Positions 1 to 10,528 are shown, counted from the stretch's first letter. The stretch is 64,000 bases of DNA from Collinsella aerofaciens (GCF_015557435.1 NZ_JADNOH010000070.1:1-64000), one strand, 5' to 3'. Translations and numbers: made by a program. The notes: generated by a model from the sequence alone, not told the origin.

Positions 1-23
1 GGGAGTTCTAGACCTTGTCGGCC

Positions 24-1739
<1,716 letters not shown>

Positions 1740-1757
1740 TCAGAGATTCTGACGAGA

Positions 1758-2051
1758 CTAGGCCTCGACGACAGCGTAGATGTCGTCGGCGCGCATCAGC
1801 AGATACTTCTCGCCGTCGACCTTGACCTCGTTGCCACCGAACTTACCATAGATGACAACGTCACCGACCTTGACGTCCATGGGGATGCGCTCACCCTTGT
1901 CGTTGACCTTGCCGGCGCCAACGGCAACGATGGTGCCGCGCTGCGGCTTCTCCTGGGCGTTGCTAGCGATATACAGACCAGAAGCGGTCTTCTGCTCGGC
2001 CTCGTCGGGCTTGACCAGAACACGATCTGCAAGCGGCTTCAAAGACGACAT
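1758..2051 (-). CDS. groES: Co-chaperonin GroES (Hsp10)
   Basis: This 97-residue lid of the GroEL chamber has the family hallmarks: LKPLADRVLVKP at the N-terminus, a mobile loop around residues 16-35 (EAEQKTASGLYI), and a C-terminal KYLLMRADDIYAVVE. The start has a strong AAAAAGGAGGAG ribosome site. It is the first gene of the groES-groEL operon. I saw no clear CIRCE (HrcA) palindrome in the roughly 150 bp upstream, so heat regulation may use another factor. The upstream gap instead contains a 212-bp inverted repeat starting about 140 bp from the start codon. Confidence 0.97.
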   Translation of the reverse strand: MSSLKPLADRVLVKPDEAEQKTASGLYIASNAQEKPQRGTIVAVGAGKVNDKGERIPMDVKVGDVVIYGKFGGNEVKVDGEKYLLMRADDIYAVVEA

Positions 2052-2187
2052 GCTTGTCTCCTCCTTTTTGGGCCGCGTGGTTATGCCACGCGAATTAACC
2101 CTTTTTGTTTGCGTACGCGTTGAATGGTACCCACGAATGGCGGGTTATACAACACGGAGTCAAAAAATCTTATTTTTTGGCACTTAG

Positions 2188-2399
2188 ATTTTCTGAATGC
2201 CGGGGGATAACTTAGCGATGCCTCCCGTGTGGCTCCGGAGGGGCGGGGCATAAGGTTTCCTGCTCGGGCAGTCCTGCTCGCACGAAGGCCACATTAAGTG
2301 GCCTTCGGCTCGTGCGGAACTCGCGATAAACCTTATGCCCCGCCCCTCCGGAGTCACACGGGAGGCAGGTTAACTAATTCGGGCCCGGCATTCAGAAAA
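2188..2399. repeat. Long nested inverted repeat upstream of groES
   Basis: The outer arms share TTTTCTGAATGCCGGG (from 2189, and reversed ending at 2399). The inner arms at 2220-2258 and 2328-2367 match over about 39 bp with one or two differences, and a small central stem (2281-2317) is built on AAGGCCAC/GTGGCCTT. The whole can fold into one hairpin of about 210 nt on either strand. It holds no open reading frame of note. It could be a non-autonomous palindromic mobile element or a structured RNA, and the sequence alone does not decide. Confidence 0.8.
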
Positions 2400-2904
2400 G
2401 TCAGTGCAGCAAAATGGCGATGCGGATAGGAACGTGGGCATGGTTTTCGCTGCGCGCACGGGTCCCCTGGGGAGCACCGTGCATTTTTGGGAGTATTCAG
2501 CAGGCCAGGGTGGCTGCATACGCGCCAGACATACCTTATTGGTCCCAAGAACGCCTTCAGCGGGCGGTTTTGGTCGGTGGGCAGACCCCGTTGGGACAAA
2601 TGGGCGTACTTCGCGCCGTACCGGAGCCCAAAATGACGTCAATCTCCGTAACGTTACTCAGCCGCAGCGGCACCGGCAGAGCTCGCGGTGCTGAATACTC
2701 CGTTTTTTGCACGGTCCAGGCGGGGGTACATCAGGGCCAGAAAGAACATCCCGGCCTTTTTATGCAATCTGTAATGTGAAGTATGCAAAACACATGAGGT
2801 TGCACTGCTGATGTCCAAATTGAACGCACGGAGCAGCAGTACCTCAACCCCGCGCCCAAATCCAACAGAGCAGGGACGCTCATGGCGGATCCCCACCGAA
2901 ACGC
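2400..2904. other. Gene-free stretch
   Basis: I find no convincing gene here. The short open frames on both strands lack ribosome sites and recognisable protein character. The sequence is less GC-biased than the genes around it and may hold decayed or regulatory DNA. Confidence 0.5.
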
Positions 2905-2952
2905 AAACGCGGCTCGAGCGCCATCCCAAAATAGGCTGCATGAGCCGCGTTT
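2905..2952 (-). terminator. Terminator of the amidohydrolase gene
   Basis: The perfect 11-bp arms AAACGCGGCTC and GAGCCGCGTTT are separated by 26 nt. They lie 19 bp past the stop codon of the minus-strand amidohydrolase, with a T-rich trailer on that strand. Confidence 0.6.
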
Positions 2953-2970
2953 AACGGTACGACATGAATA

Positions 2971-4620
2971 TCAGCGCTCGTAAATCAAGTTGCCTGCCAG
3001 GTAGGTGGCCTGAACCTTGGTGGCTTGGAGTTCTTGGGGGTCGATGGTGAGTGGGTTTTGGTCCAGGACTACCAGGTCGGCGTATTTGCCGGGTTCTAGG
3101 CTGCCGAGGTTTTGCTCGTCGCCCGCTGCATAGGCGCTGCCCAGGGTGTAGTTGCGCAGGGCTGTTGCTGCATCGATGCGCTCGCTCGGCAGCCAGCCGC
3201 CCTCGGGCCAGTGACTTTTGGGGTCCTGGCGCGTGATAGCCGTGTAGAGCACGTTCATGCTGGTAACGGGCGTGATAGGGCTGTCAGTACCGAAGGCTTG
3301 GCGGATGCCGCGCTGCTTATAGGTTGCAAACGGCCACATGATGCGGCTGCGCTCCAAGCCCAGGTCGCGCTCCGGACCACCTGGGTCGAGCGTGATATGG
3401 CAGGGCTGGCTCGAGGCAACGACGTTAAGCTTGCGTAGACGATCGATGTCCTCGGGCAAGAGGTTCTCCAGATGCTCGAGCGTGTTATGACCGTGCTGGG
3501 GCAGGCCGTACAGCTCTGCCGCCTCCTCAAAGATATCGAGCGCGGCATGGATGGCACCGTCGCCGATGACGTGGATGCGCACGGTGTGGCCGCGCTCCGC
3601 GGCCGCCAGAACTAGCTTGCGCATGCGCTCGGCGGGAACCGTCAGACGGCCCTGGTCGCCCGGGAAGCGCGGATTGGTATAGGGCTCGGTGAGATACGCC
3701 GTGTGTTCGCTCGACACGCCGTCGAAGAACTGCTTAAAGCCCGGTGCCGAGAGCAGCACATTGTTCGCGTAACGTGCCTGCAGCTCTTCCAAGTGCGACT
3801 GGTCATCCAGCAGCGTGGGGAACAGATGGGCTCGGATGCCCAACTTGCCGGCTGCCTGCAGTTTGTCGTAGACGTCGTCGCGGATAAAATCGCAGCCCGG
3901 CATGGGCATGAGCGACATATCGCATATCGAGGTGATGCCCTGCTCGGCCATACGCCTCATTTGATCGGCGTAAGCGCTTGCGATGCGATCCTCGCCCAGC
4001 CACTCAAGGCAGCGCGGTAGCAGCTGCATGGCAGCCGCCTCGTGAGCAATGCCCGTGAGCTCGCCGTTTGCGTCCTTGTCGTAGCTGCCGCCCGCTGGTG
4101 GCTCGCTGTCGCGCGTGACGCCGAGCGCCTCGAGTGCGCGGCTGTTGAGCCAAAGCGTGTGCCCGTCACCCGAATACATAACGCAGGGGCGATCGGGGAA
4201 TGCCGCATCGAGCGACGCCTTGGTAGGATGCTCGGGCGGGTCCCAACGGTAGTCGCGCCAGCCCTGAGTCACAACCCAAGCGTTGTCGGGCAGGTCCTGG
4301 GAAAACTCGAGCGCGTGTTGCACCAGCGCCGCCTCGGACGTGCCCATATCCATGAGCATGTACGGCGAGGAGCCAACCGAAGTATGGAAGAAATGCAGGT
4401 GCGCATCGTGGAAACCGGGGCAGACAAACTGCTCGCCGTAGTCGATAACCGGCGTGGCGGCAGGCGCGGCGGCAATCACGTCATCGGGCGCACCGACTGC
4501 GACGATACGGTCGCCTGCGATGGCAATCGCCAGCTCGCGGGCGGTATCGATGCCGTCTTGCGCGGTAAAGACGTTCTTGGAGCGGATAATCCGATCGATA
4601 TGTTGCATGGGCATCCCCAT
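2971..4620 (-). CDS. YtcJ-like metal-dependent amidohydrolase
   Basis: This protein of about 549 residues belongs to the amidohydrolase family 3 / YtcJ group of metal-dependent hydrolases, whose substrates are mostly unknown amides. The N-terminal beta domain (AIAGDRIVAVG) is followed by the metal-binding PGFHDAHLHFF motif near residue 70. A later HVIGDGAIH, HNTLEHLENL and a DSPITPV motif supply metal ligands, and the C-terminus GKYADLVVLDQNPL is typical. The frame stays open far upstream, but three clustered ATGs (4620, 4614, 4608) precede MQHIDRIIRSK; none has a strong ribosome site, so the exact start is uncertain. It is divergent from the M20 peptidase, and the two may share substrates (inference). 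Confidence 0.88.
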   Translation of the reverse strand: MGMPMQHIDRIIRSKNVFTAQDGIDTARELAIAIAGDRIVAVGAPDDVIAAAPAATPVIDYGEQFVCPGFHDAHLHFFHTSVGSSPYMLMDMGTSEAALVQHALEFSQDLPDNAWVVTQGWRDYRWDPPEHPTKASLDAAFPDRPCVMYSGDGHTLWLNSRALEALGVTRDSEPPAGGSYDKDANGELTGIAHEAAAMQLLPRCLEWLGEDRIASAYADQMRRMAEQGITSICDMSLMPMPGCDFIRDDVYDKLQAAGKLGIRAHLFPTLLDDQSHLEELQARYANNVLLSAPGFKQFFDGVSSEHTAYLTEPYTNPRFPGDQGRLTVPAERMRKLVLAAAERGHTVRIHVIGDGAIHAALDIFEEAAELYGLPQHGHNTLEHLENLLPEDIDRLRKLNVVASSQPCHITLDPGGPERDLGLERSRIMWPFATYKQRGIRQAFGTDSPITPVTSMNVLYTAITRQDPKSHWPEGGWLPSERIDAATALRNYTLGSAYAAGDEQNLGSLEPGKYADLVVLDQNPLTIDPQELQATKVQATYLAGNLIYER

Positions 4621-4695
4621 CTCTGGCAGGAAATTCAACACCCCCGAGTGTACTCCCCCGCCCTTGTAACAAAACCCCAAGCGGCAAACGGCAAC

Positions 4696-4725
4696 TTTAC
4701 CAGCCCTAGCGGCAGGTGGCATACT
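4696..4725 (+). promoter_or_regulatory. Possible promoter of the M20 peptidase
   Basis: TTTACC (4696-4701) and CATACT (4720-4725) are separated by 18 nt, about 50 bp ahead of the start codon and inside the divergent gap. The hexamers are only moderate matches to the housekeeping consensus. Confidence 0.4.
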
Positions 4726-4776
4726 GGAGAGAGCCTGTACGATTTTGCGATCAACCCAGCAAGGAGCAAATCGACC

Positions 4777-6240
4777 ATGACGAAGACCAAGGCACAGCAG
4801 ATTATGGCGGCGACCGAGGCTCGCGCGGCTGACGACGTCACCGTAGCCATCAAAGATATCGCTACCGAGTTTGAACCCTATATCATCAAGCAGCGCCGGC
4901 ACTTCCATAAGCACCCGGAGCTGAGCCTTGCCGAGGAGCGCACGACCTCCGACATCGCCAACCAGCTCGACGCCATGAATATCCCCTACGAGCGTCCGCT
5001 CAAGACCGGCTTGGTGGCAACGCTTCGCGGTACCGCGTCGGATGCCTACCATGAGGACGGCACGCCGCGCCGCCGTATCCTGCTGCGCGCGGATATCGAC
5101 GCCCTGCCCGTCACCGAGCAGACCGGCGAGGAGTTTGCCAGCGTCAACGAGGGCTGCATGCACGCCTGCGGCCACGACTGCCACATCGCCATGATGCTCG
5201 GCACGCTGCAAATCCTGCGCCATATGACCGACGACATCCACGGCGAAGTCCGCATCGTCTTCCAACCCAGCGAGGAAAACGGCCAGGGCGCCAAGCTCAT
5301 GATCGGCACGGGCGTGCTCGACGGCGTCGATGGCGCCTACGCCGCGCACATCTGGAGTGAGGTCGACGCCGGCACCGTGAGCTGCGAGCCCGGACCGCGC
5401 ATGGCCAATACCGACTGGTTCCGCATCGACGTCCGCGGCACCTCGTGCCACGGTGCCATGCCCCAGCGCGGTCACGACGCCGTTATGGTTGCCGCCGAGA
5501 TCGTCAACGCTCTGCAGACCATCGTTTCGCGCGAGATCAGTCCCTACGAGCCGGCCGTCATTACCGTCGGCGAGCTGCACGGCGGAACCGCGCGCAACGT
5601 TATCGCCGGCACGGCCTACCTCGCCGGCACGGTGCGCACCTACGGCGATTCGACCCACGAGGAAATGCCGGAGCTCATGCGCCGCATCGTGGAGCATACC
5701 GCGGCCGCCTTGGGCGCCGAGGCAAAGCTCACCGACTACACCATCGCCAACTACAAGGTCGAAAACGATGCCGCCTCGAGCGAGCGCTGCCGCCAGGCAG
5801 TAATCAAATGCTTGGGCCCCACCGGCCAAGGCCATTACCGCGGCACGCTTTCGGGCGAGGATTTTTCGGAGTACCTGCGCCGCGTACCGGGCGTGCTCGC
5901 CTTTGTTGGCACGCGCAACCCCCAGATTGGCGCCACGTACGCCCAACATTCTTGCTTCTACAAGATTGACGAGTCGGTACTGGCCAAGGGCTCCATGGTG
6001 GCCGCCCAATATGCCATCGACTTTTTGGCCGAGCCCACACAAGAAGAGCTCGACGGCCCCACGATTGCCGCGGTCGCCGAAACCAACCCCGACTTGGCCG
6101 CCAAGTTGCGCTCTGCCAAGGCCACGTCCGCCGAGGCTCGCGATGCTATCCATGATGCCCGCACGGCGCGCCATGCCGCCATCAAGGGCATCCATGATGC
6201 ACGTGCCGCCGCTCGCCGCGAGGAGAAGCACGACGAGTAG
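4777..6240 (+). CDS. M20D-family amidohydrolase/peptidase
   Basis: This 487-residue metallo-amidohydrolase is of the hippurate hydrolase / N-acyl amino acid amidohydrolase type. The metal-binding motif HACGHDCH lies at residues 129-136, the catalytic-region glutamates are in PSEENG near residue 165, and the lid domain begins WFRIDVRGTSCHGAMP. The start was chosen at 4777 because AAGGAG sits 10 nt upstream; the open frame itself begins much earlier, over the divergent gene. A C-terminal tail of about 60 residues rich in Ala, Arg and His (beginning near PTIAAVAETNPDLAAK) extends past the usual family end. Substrate cannot be read from sequence. Confidence 0.9.
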   Translation: MTKTKAQQIMAATEARAADDVTVAIKDIATEFEPYIIKQRRHFHKHPELSLAEERTTSDIANQLDAMNIPYERPLKTGLVATLRGTASDAYHEDGTPRRRILLRADIDALPVTEQTGEEFASVNEGCMHACGHDCHIAMMLGTLQILRHMTDDIHGEVRIVFQPSEENGQGAKLMIGTGVLDGVDGAYAAHIWSEVDAGTVSCEPGPRMANTDWFRIDVRGTSCHGAMPQRGHDAVMVAAEIVNALQTIVSREISPYEPAVITVGELHGGTARNVIAGTAYLAGTVRTYGDSTHEEMPELMRRIVEHTAAALGAEAKLTDYTIANYKVENDAASSERCRQAVIKCLGPTGQGHYRGTLSGEDFSEYLRRVPGVLAFVGTRNPQIGATYAQHSCFYKIDESVLAKGSMVAAQYAIDFLAEPTQEELDGPTIAAVAETNPDLAAKLRSAKATSAEARDAIHDARTARHAAIKGIHDARAAARREEKHDE

Positions 6241-6286
6241 TCGATCCACGACCATCTCGCAGTCATAGCCGCATCGCGATATCAAA

Positions 6287-6325
6287 GCGGGGGCGGACGC
6301 TTCGGCACGTCCGTCCCCGCTTATT
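6287..6325. terminator. Bidirectional terminator hairpin
   Basis: GCGGGGGCGGAC pairs with GTCCGTCCCCGC (one G-T) over a 10-nt loop, followed by TTATTTG on the plus strand. It sits between two convergent genes and probably serves both. Confidence 0.75.
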
Positions 6326-6380
6326 TGTCAAGCGCTATTTCTACCGTTTCTACCCCGTCCCCAAATGGCAGGTGGCAGGG

Positions 6381-7673
6381 TTACTCGTCCTGCGGGTCCT
6401 CGTCGGAGCTTGGCGCAGGCTCGGGCTCAGGCGCAGGCTCGGGCTCCGGTTCCGGCATGGGCGCGGGCTCGGGCTCAGGCACGGGCTCGGGCTCAGGCTC
6501 AGGCTCGGGCTCGGGCTCGGGCGCAGGCGCCGGCGCCGCAGCGGAATCGGATACGGGCGCTGCGTCGGCGCTAAAACCAGCCGGAGCAGACTTCTTCTCA
6601 AACGGCAGCACAAAAGTCAGGACGTCGTCCTTGTCCTCGTCGGCCCACTCGCTTGCGTAGCGTGCAACCCAATAGCCAACGGCGCGATGCTTGAGCATGT
6701 TGCCAAAGACCGTGAGGAATACCGTGACAAACGCCGTCAGCACCAAGAACAATACGAGCGTGATGCCACCGCCGGTAACAAGCGCCTCAATAGCCGTAGG
6801 ACGGTAGTAGTAGCTATACATACCGACAGAGGCAATGGTGCCAAAGACGAACGTCAGGATCCAGGTGACAACGTTGGCGACCAGGCCCGTCAAAAACTCG
6901 GGGAGGAACGAAGCGCAGAACAGCTTGGTCTTATTGTTCTTAAAGGCCGCCCAGACCTTATCGAGCGAAAACGCGCTCTCGACGCGGCCGGTCACCGCAA
7001 AGTGCATCACGGCGATGTCGGCGAACATGGTAAAGAAGACGCCCAGGACCGCCGCGGCAATCATAGCCAGAACAAACAGGCCCAGCGAACCGATCAGCGC
7101 GGCCTCGAGCGCATAAGAGCCGTAATATGAATACGAACCCGCGGCACCAATTACCACGCTCTCCACCAGCGAAAGCGCCACACCGATAACGGGAATGGCA
7201 GCGATAACCTTGAGCACGCCCGAGATAACACCCGAAAAGACGCCCAGACCAAACGACGTGGAGCGCATCAGCGGACGATCCATGCCGTCATCGACCTTAA
7301 GCGACAGGTCGCGGCCCCATTCGATGCCAAAGCCAGAACCGCATGCGCTTGCCACACAGGCAGCCAAAAAGCCGATGGCAGCCGCGATACCGCCGATAAC
7401 GGGAATGAACAGCACGAGCACTGACACGACACAGATGAGCGCCGGCAAAAAGGCGATCTGGCACACGCGCTGCAGCACGCCCGGCGTCTTGGTCATGTCC
7501 TCAAACGCCTGAGCCACACAGCCCTTGGACGCATTCGCCACGGACGGTTGCGGAACAAACTGCTGGGGCTGACCCTGAGGGGCAGAGGCTGCGGCACCGG
7601 CATTGGGGGCACCACACGCACCACAGAACTTATCGTTGTCGCCCATGGGGGCACCACACTGCGAACAGAACAT
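6381..7673 (-). CDS. Zinc-ribbon membrane protein with Pro-Glu tail
   Basis: The 430-residue protein begins with a paired-cysteine zinc ribbon (MFCSQCGA then CGACG within 25 residues). A linker follows, then six or more hydrophobic segments from about residue 65 to 330, in a layout like DUF4013 membrane proteins. It closes with a tail of about 55 residues made almost entirely of Pro, Glu and Ala (PEPEPEPEP repeats), ending SSDEDPQDE. Start 7673 was preferred because GAAGGGAT lies 8 nt upstream; ATG at 7682 is too close to that site. The repeats are likely to vary in length between strains. No function is known to me. Confidence 0.75.
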   Translation of the reverse strand: MFCSQCGAPMGDNDKFCGACGAPNAGAAASAPQGQPQQFVPQPSVANASKGCVAQAFEDMTKTPGVLQRVCQIAFLPALICVVSVLVLFIPVIGGIAAAIGFLAACVASACGSGFGIEWGRDLSLKVDDGMDRPLMRSTSFGLGVFSGVISGVLKVIAAIPVIGVALSLVESVVIGAAGSYSYYGSYALEAALIGSLGLFVLAMIAAAVLGVFFTMFADIAVMHFAVTGRVESAFSLDKVWAAFKNNKTKLFCASFLPEFLTGLVANVVTWILTFVFGTIASVGMYSYYYRPTAIEALVTGGGITLVLFLVLTAFVTVFLTVFGNMLKHRAVGYWVARYASEWADEDKDDVLTFVLPFEKKSAPAGFSADAAPVSDSAAAPAPAPEPEPEPEPEPEPVPEPEPAPMPEPEPEPAPEPEPAPSSDEDPQDE

Positions 7674-7823
7674 CGAGATCATCCCTTCGTATCTTGAGCG
7701 AATCATCTGGATCGCAAACGATGTCTTTGGCATCATTATCACCCAATGTGGGGACAAATACTCCAACATGACGCATTTGCAATACGCAGGGCGCTATTCG
7801 ATTGTTTGATGAGCTCGACCGCG

Positions 7824-8846
7824 TTAGTTCGTTCCGCGGAAACCCTTGCCGACGATCTCGGAGCTGTCGACGATCGTGATAAAGGCACCCGGATCGACTT
7901 CGCGCGCATAGCGGCGCAGTTGCACGGCCTCGCGACGGCTTAGCACGCTCATGATCACCGTCACGCACTTGCCCGAGAAAGCACCGTAGCCGCGGCTGAT
8001 AGTCGCCGTACGGTTGAGATGCTTGACGATAAACTCCTCGACCTTAAGGGGCTCGGAGCAAATGACCGTGCAGACTTTACGCAGGTGGATGCTCTCGATG
8101 GCCTTGTCGACCACAAGCGTCTTGGCAAACAGGCCGAGCACGCAATACAGACCGACGCGCGGGCCGTACAAGAAGGCCGCGATGGTCACGATGCCGATAT
8201 CGACCAGCAGCAGCGCACGGCCGATCTCAAGCGTCGTGCGGCGTTTGAGAATCATGGCGAGGATGTCCGTGCCGCCCGTCGAGGCACCGATATCAAAGAC
8301 GATGGCGCTGCCGAGCGCCGGCAGAATCACGGCAAAGCACAGGTCGAGCCACATATCGCCCGTCATCGAGACATCGGTCGGAATAAAGAGCTCAAACAGC
8401 GAAACATAGGCGGACAGCGCAAACGAGGCAAAGACACTCCACAGGATTGCCTTGCGCTCCAAAAAGATAAAGCCCAGAACGACAAGGACCGCATTGATAA
8501 TCCACATAAAGACGCCGACGGGCAGGGTCGGGAACAGCGTGGACAGAATGACCGACACGCCCGAGGTGCCGCCAAAAGCAAAGTGATTAGGGGTTTTAAA
8601 CGCGACGATGGCAAAGGCCGTGAGGATCAGGCCCAAATTGAGCTCGGCAAAAAAGCGCGGAAAGCCCGGCTCCTGGCTGCGCTTGCGACCAGCGCGCTCG
8701 CCCCGCTCGATAACATCGCGATCGACCACGCGCTCCATCGGCACTACGGGAGGACGATGCACCTCCTCGGCAGCACGCGACGCCGCCTCTGCCGCAGCGG
8801 CCTCAATTGCCCATGCCTTGCTTTCTGTTTCGTGCTCGTCGGCCAT
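7824..8846 (-). CDS. YitT family membrane protein
   Basis: This 340-residue protein has a charged N-terminal extension of about 65 residues. Five or six membrane segments follow (starting FFAELNLGLILTAFAIVAF) with the YitT signatures FGGTSGVSVIL and DIGASTGGTDILAMIL. A soluble C-terminal DUF2179 domain begins near residue 245 (HLRKVCTVICSEPLKVEEFI) and ends FITIVDSSEIVGKGF. The start has GAGGAG 9 nt upstream. The family is widespread in Gram-positive bacteria without an agreed function. The long acidic/basic N-terminal extension is unusual for the family. Confidence 0.9.
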   Translation of the reverse strand: MADEHETESKAWAIEAAAAEAASRAAEEVHRPPVVPMERVVDRDVIERGERAGRKRSQEPGFPRFFAELNLGLILTAFAIVAFKTPNHFAFGGTSGVSVILSTLFPTLPVGVFMWIINAVLVVLGFIFLERKAILWSVFASFALSAYVSLFELFIPTDVSMTGDMWLDLCFAVILPALGSAIVFDIGASTGGTDILAMILKRRTTLEIGRALLLVDIGIVTIAAFLYGPRVGLYCVLGLFAKTLVVDKAIESIHLRKVCTVICSEPLKVEEFIVKHLNRTATISRGYGAFSGKCVTVIMSVLSRREAVQLRRYAREVDPGAFITIVDSSEIVGKGFRGTN

Positions 8847-8960
8847 TACGGCAACTCCTCGTTAACAATTTGGAAACAATGTGCCCATTAGAGTAACGCG
8901 GAACGTGGGGATTGCAACCCTTAGTTAGACGAGCGGTATGACTATATCGGGAGCGTACAA

Positions 8961-9000
8961 AAACGGCCGGCCACGCTTTTGCTTGCGCGGTCGGCCGTTT
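8961..9000 (-). terminator. Terminator of the asp23 operon
   Basis: A long stem opens with AAACGGCCG and closes with CGGCCGTTT around an 8-nt loop. On the minus strand it is followed by TTTTTGT. It lies about 50 bp after the asp23 stop codon. Confidence 0.8.
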
Positions 9001-9010
9001 AATGTTTTCG

Positions 9011-9055
9011 CAGATAAAACCTGCCAAAACAAACCTGTCCCTTTTTGGAAGGTTA
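9011..9055. repeat. Palindromic repeat, copy 1
   Basis: This 45-bp element starts CAGATAAAACCTGCC, has AAACCTGTCCCTTTTT in the middle and closes GGAAGGTTA. Related copies lie at 13872-13914, 56231-56275 and 58444-58488. The final TTA is the reverse complement of the asp23 stop codon, so the repeat abuts the gene end exactly. Confidence 0.8.
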
Positions 9056-9568
9056 TTCGTGCTGGCTGGTGCGGTGCTCGTACTCCTCGGGGGTGATGAC
9101 ATCCTCGATGCGCAGGTTGACGCCCGCCACCTCAAGGCCAGTCATCGCGGCAAGGCGCTCGGTGACACGTGCCTTGACATCGTCGAAGATCGCGGGCGCA
9201 TAGGCGCCGTACTCGATGATGACGGAGATGTTGACGACCACGCGATTGTCATCGGTGACCTCGACCGTCACGCCCTTGGTCAGATTCTCGGCACCAAACT
9301 GCTCCTGCACAAAGTGCATGAGGTTACCCTTCATGCCCAGAACGTGCGGAACCTCGCGAGTGGCCATGGCAACGATCTTCTCGATCACGCCGTTGGAATA
9401 GGTCAGCGAGTCCTCGGACTCGTCTGCTTCCTCGTCGTCCTCATCCGTATCGGACTCGGCCTCGACGAGAGCCTCGTCCTCGAGCGTCACATCCTCAGCT
9501 TCGGCGACGACCGCCTCGTTCTCCTCGAGCTCGGTATCGGCTACATCGACCTTCGTATTAAAAGCCAT
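9053..9568 (-). CDS. Asp23/Gls24 family envelope stress protein
   Basis: This 171-residue member of the Asp23/Gls24 (DUF322) family carries a strongly acidic N-terminal half (residues 5-55, rich in Glu and Asp). The conserved domain follows: TYSNGVIEKIVAMATREVPHV, then VVNISVIIEYG and a C-terminal LRIEDV. In staphylococci Asp23 is tethered to the membrane by AmaP and takes part in envelope homeostasis. Here it is the last gene of an amaP-DUF2273-asp23 operon, which supports the same arrangement. Its start has AAGGAGG 5-6 nt upstream. Confidence 0.92.
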   Translation of the reverse strand: MAFNTKVDVADTELEENEAVVAEAEDVTLEDEALVEAESDTDEDDEEADESEDSLTYSNGVIEKIVAMATREVPHVLGMKGNLMHFVQEQFGAENLTKGVTVEVTDDNRVVVNISVIIEYGAYAPAIFDDVKARVTERLAAMTGLEVAGVNLRIEDVITPEEYEHRTSQHE

Positions 9569-9612
9569 GGTTCCTCCTTATGCCTGCCGCGGATGCGACA
9601 GTCGAATACATA

Positions 9613-9990
9613 TTAGCGGCCGCTAAACAGACGGCCGAAGAAGTTGACGATCCCGTTCTCGCCGTCGCGAATTTGGCCGATCACAGCGCCGATCAGCACG
9701 AAGAATGCAATGACGAGCGTGTCCCACAGGCCCAACGTGAGCACCAACACGGCGAGGATAAAGCCAGCGACGGCGCCGAGCGTGGTGTTGGGATGACGCA
9801 CAGCATAGCTCCAGATGGCAGCGCCCGTACCCTTGATGAGACCCATAGCCTCGTCAAAATCCGCGGCTGCCGCGTCTTGCAACTCGGTTGCCTCCGCTTT
9901 GGAATCAACAGGTTCGTTCGCCGGCGTGGCGCTCTGGTCAATCGTCAGGCGCGGCGTACGAGCGGTCTTATCTTGATTGGTATCACTCAC
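9613..9990 (-). CDS. DUF2273-like small membrane protein
   Basis: The 125-residue product has a soluble N-terminal part with many Ala and Asp residues. Its C-terminal half is a DUF2273-like membrane region of two helices (LGAVAGFILAVLVLTLGL and TLVIAFFVLIGAVIGQI), ending NFFGRLFSGR. I chose the GTG at 9990, which overlaps the amaP stop codon by 8 nt and has GGAGG 7 nt upstream; longer frames run into the upstream gene. It is translationally coupled within the asp23 operon. The DUF2273 family is a usual Asp23 neighbour. Confidence 0.8.
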   Translation of the reverse strand: MSDTNQDKTARTPRLTIDQSATPANEPVDSKAEATELQDAAAADFDEAMGLIKGTGAAIWSYAVRHPNTTLGAVAGFILAVLVLTLGLWDTLVIAFFVLIGAVIGQIRDGENGIVNFFGRLFSGR

Positions 9991-10528
9991 CGGAAACCTC
10001 CACGGTCTGGACGGTAGTCTTGGACGGCAAAAAACGGACGCGCGCGGTCGTACCCGGCGTGCCGAGCATGGTGTCGCAGGCTTCCTCGATGCGCTGCTGC
10101 ATCGAGGAAGCCAGAGATGCCACGTCCTTATCGTCAAGCGCGATAGCCTCGACCTTAAAACGGACGTGCGAATCGTCGGAGCCTTGGACGCGGGCCTCGA
10201 CATGCTCGACCATCACGCGGTCGTCACGCTCGGCAGCAGCCCTAGCGCACGAAGAAAGCGCCGCAAGGGTAACCTCGATATTGCGCTCCCCCGCCGGATG
10301 CACGCAGGACGGTTCGCGACGGGCGAACATCAGGCGGAAAAAGCTCAGCAGTGCGCCGAGCGCCACGACACCGGCACACGCCGTGACGACGATGCGCGGC
10401 ATGGGGTCGCGCATCAGCAGCATAAAGCGATACGTATACGGCCCCCAAAACTGGCAGACAAGCGTACCCAGCGCCACGATGGTGGCAGCAAGATACACGA
10501 TCGCTAGGGCTCGTTTGAGTACGCGCAC
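9983..10528 (-). CDS. amaP: AmaP-type membrane anchor for Asp23
   Basis: This 181-residue protein has two N-terminal membrane helices (LAIVYLAATIVALGTLV and RIVVTACAGVVALGALL, residues 6-65). A cytoplasmic domain follows (residues 85-180) with alternating beta-alpha pattern resembling Asp23 itself (RFKVEAIAL, ending RVRFLPSKTTVQTVEV). The start is a GTG with AAGGGAG 7 nt upstream. It is the first gene of the operon. In characterised relatives AmaP holds Asp23 at the membrane. The family call rests on layout plus gene order. Confidence 0.75.
   Translation of the reverse strand: MRVLKRALAIVYLAATIVALGTLVCQFWGPYTYRFMLLMRDPMPRIVVTACAGVVALGALLSFFRLMFARREPSCVHPAGERNIEVTLAALSSCARAAAERDDRVMVEHVEARVQGSDDSHVRFKVEAIALDDKDVASLASSMQQRIEEACDTMLGTPGTTARVRFLPSKTTVQTVEVSGE

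Noticed and set aside
2052-2187. A CIRCE heat-shock operator before groES
   Set aside because: I looked for TTAGCACTC-N9-GAGTGCTAA and found no acceptable match.
2404-2779. Two overlapping plus-strand frames after the groES hairpin
   Set aside because: No ribosome site, composition unlike genes, and no recognisable protein; kept as gene-free DNA.
4042-4776. N-terminal extension of the M20 peptidase
   Set aside because: The frame is open upstream but overlaps the divergent amidohydrolase gene. AAGGAG before 4777 and the family N-terminus fix the start.
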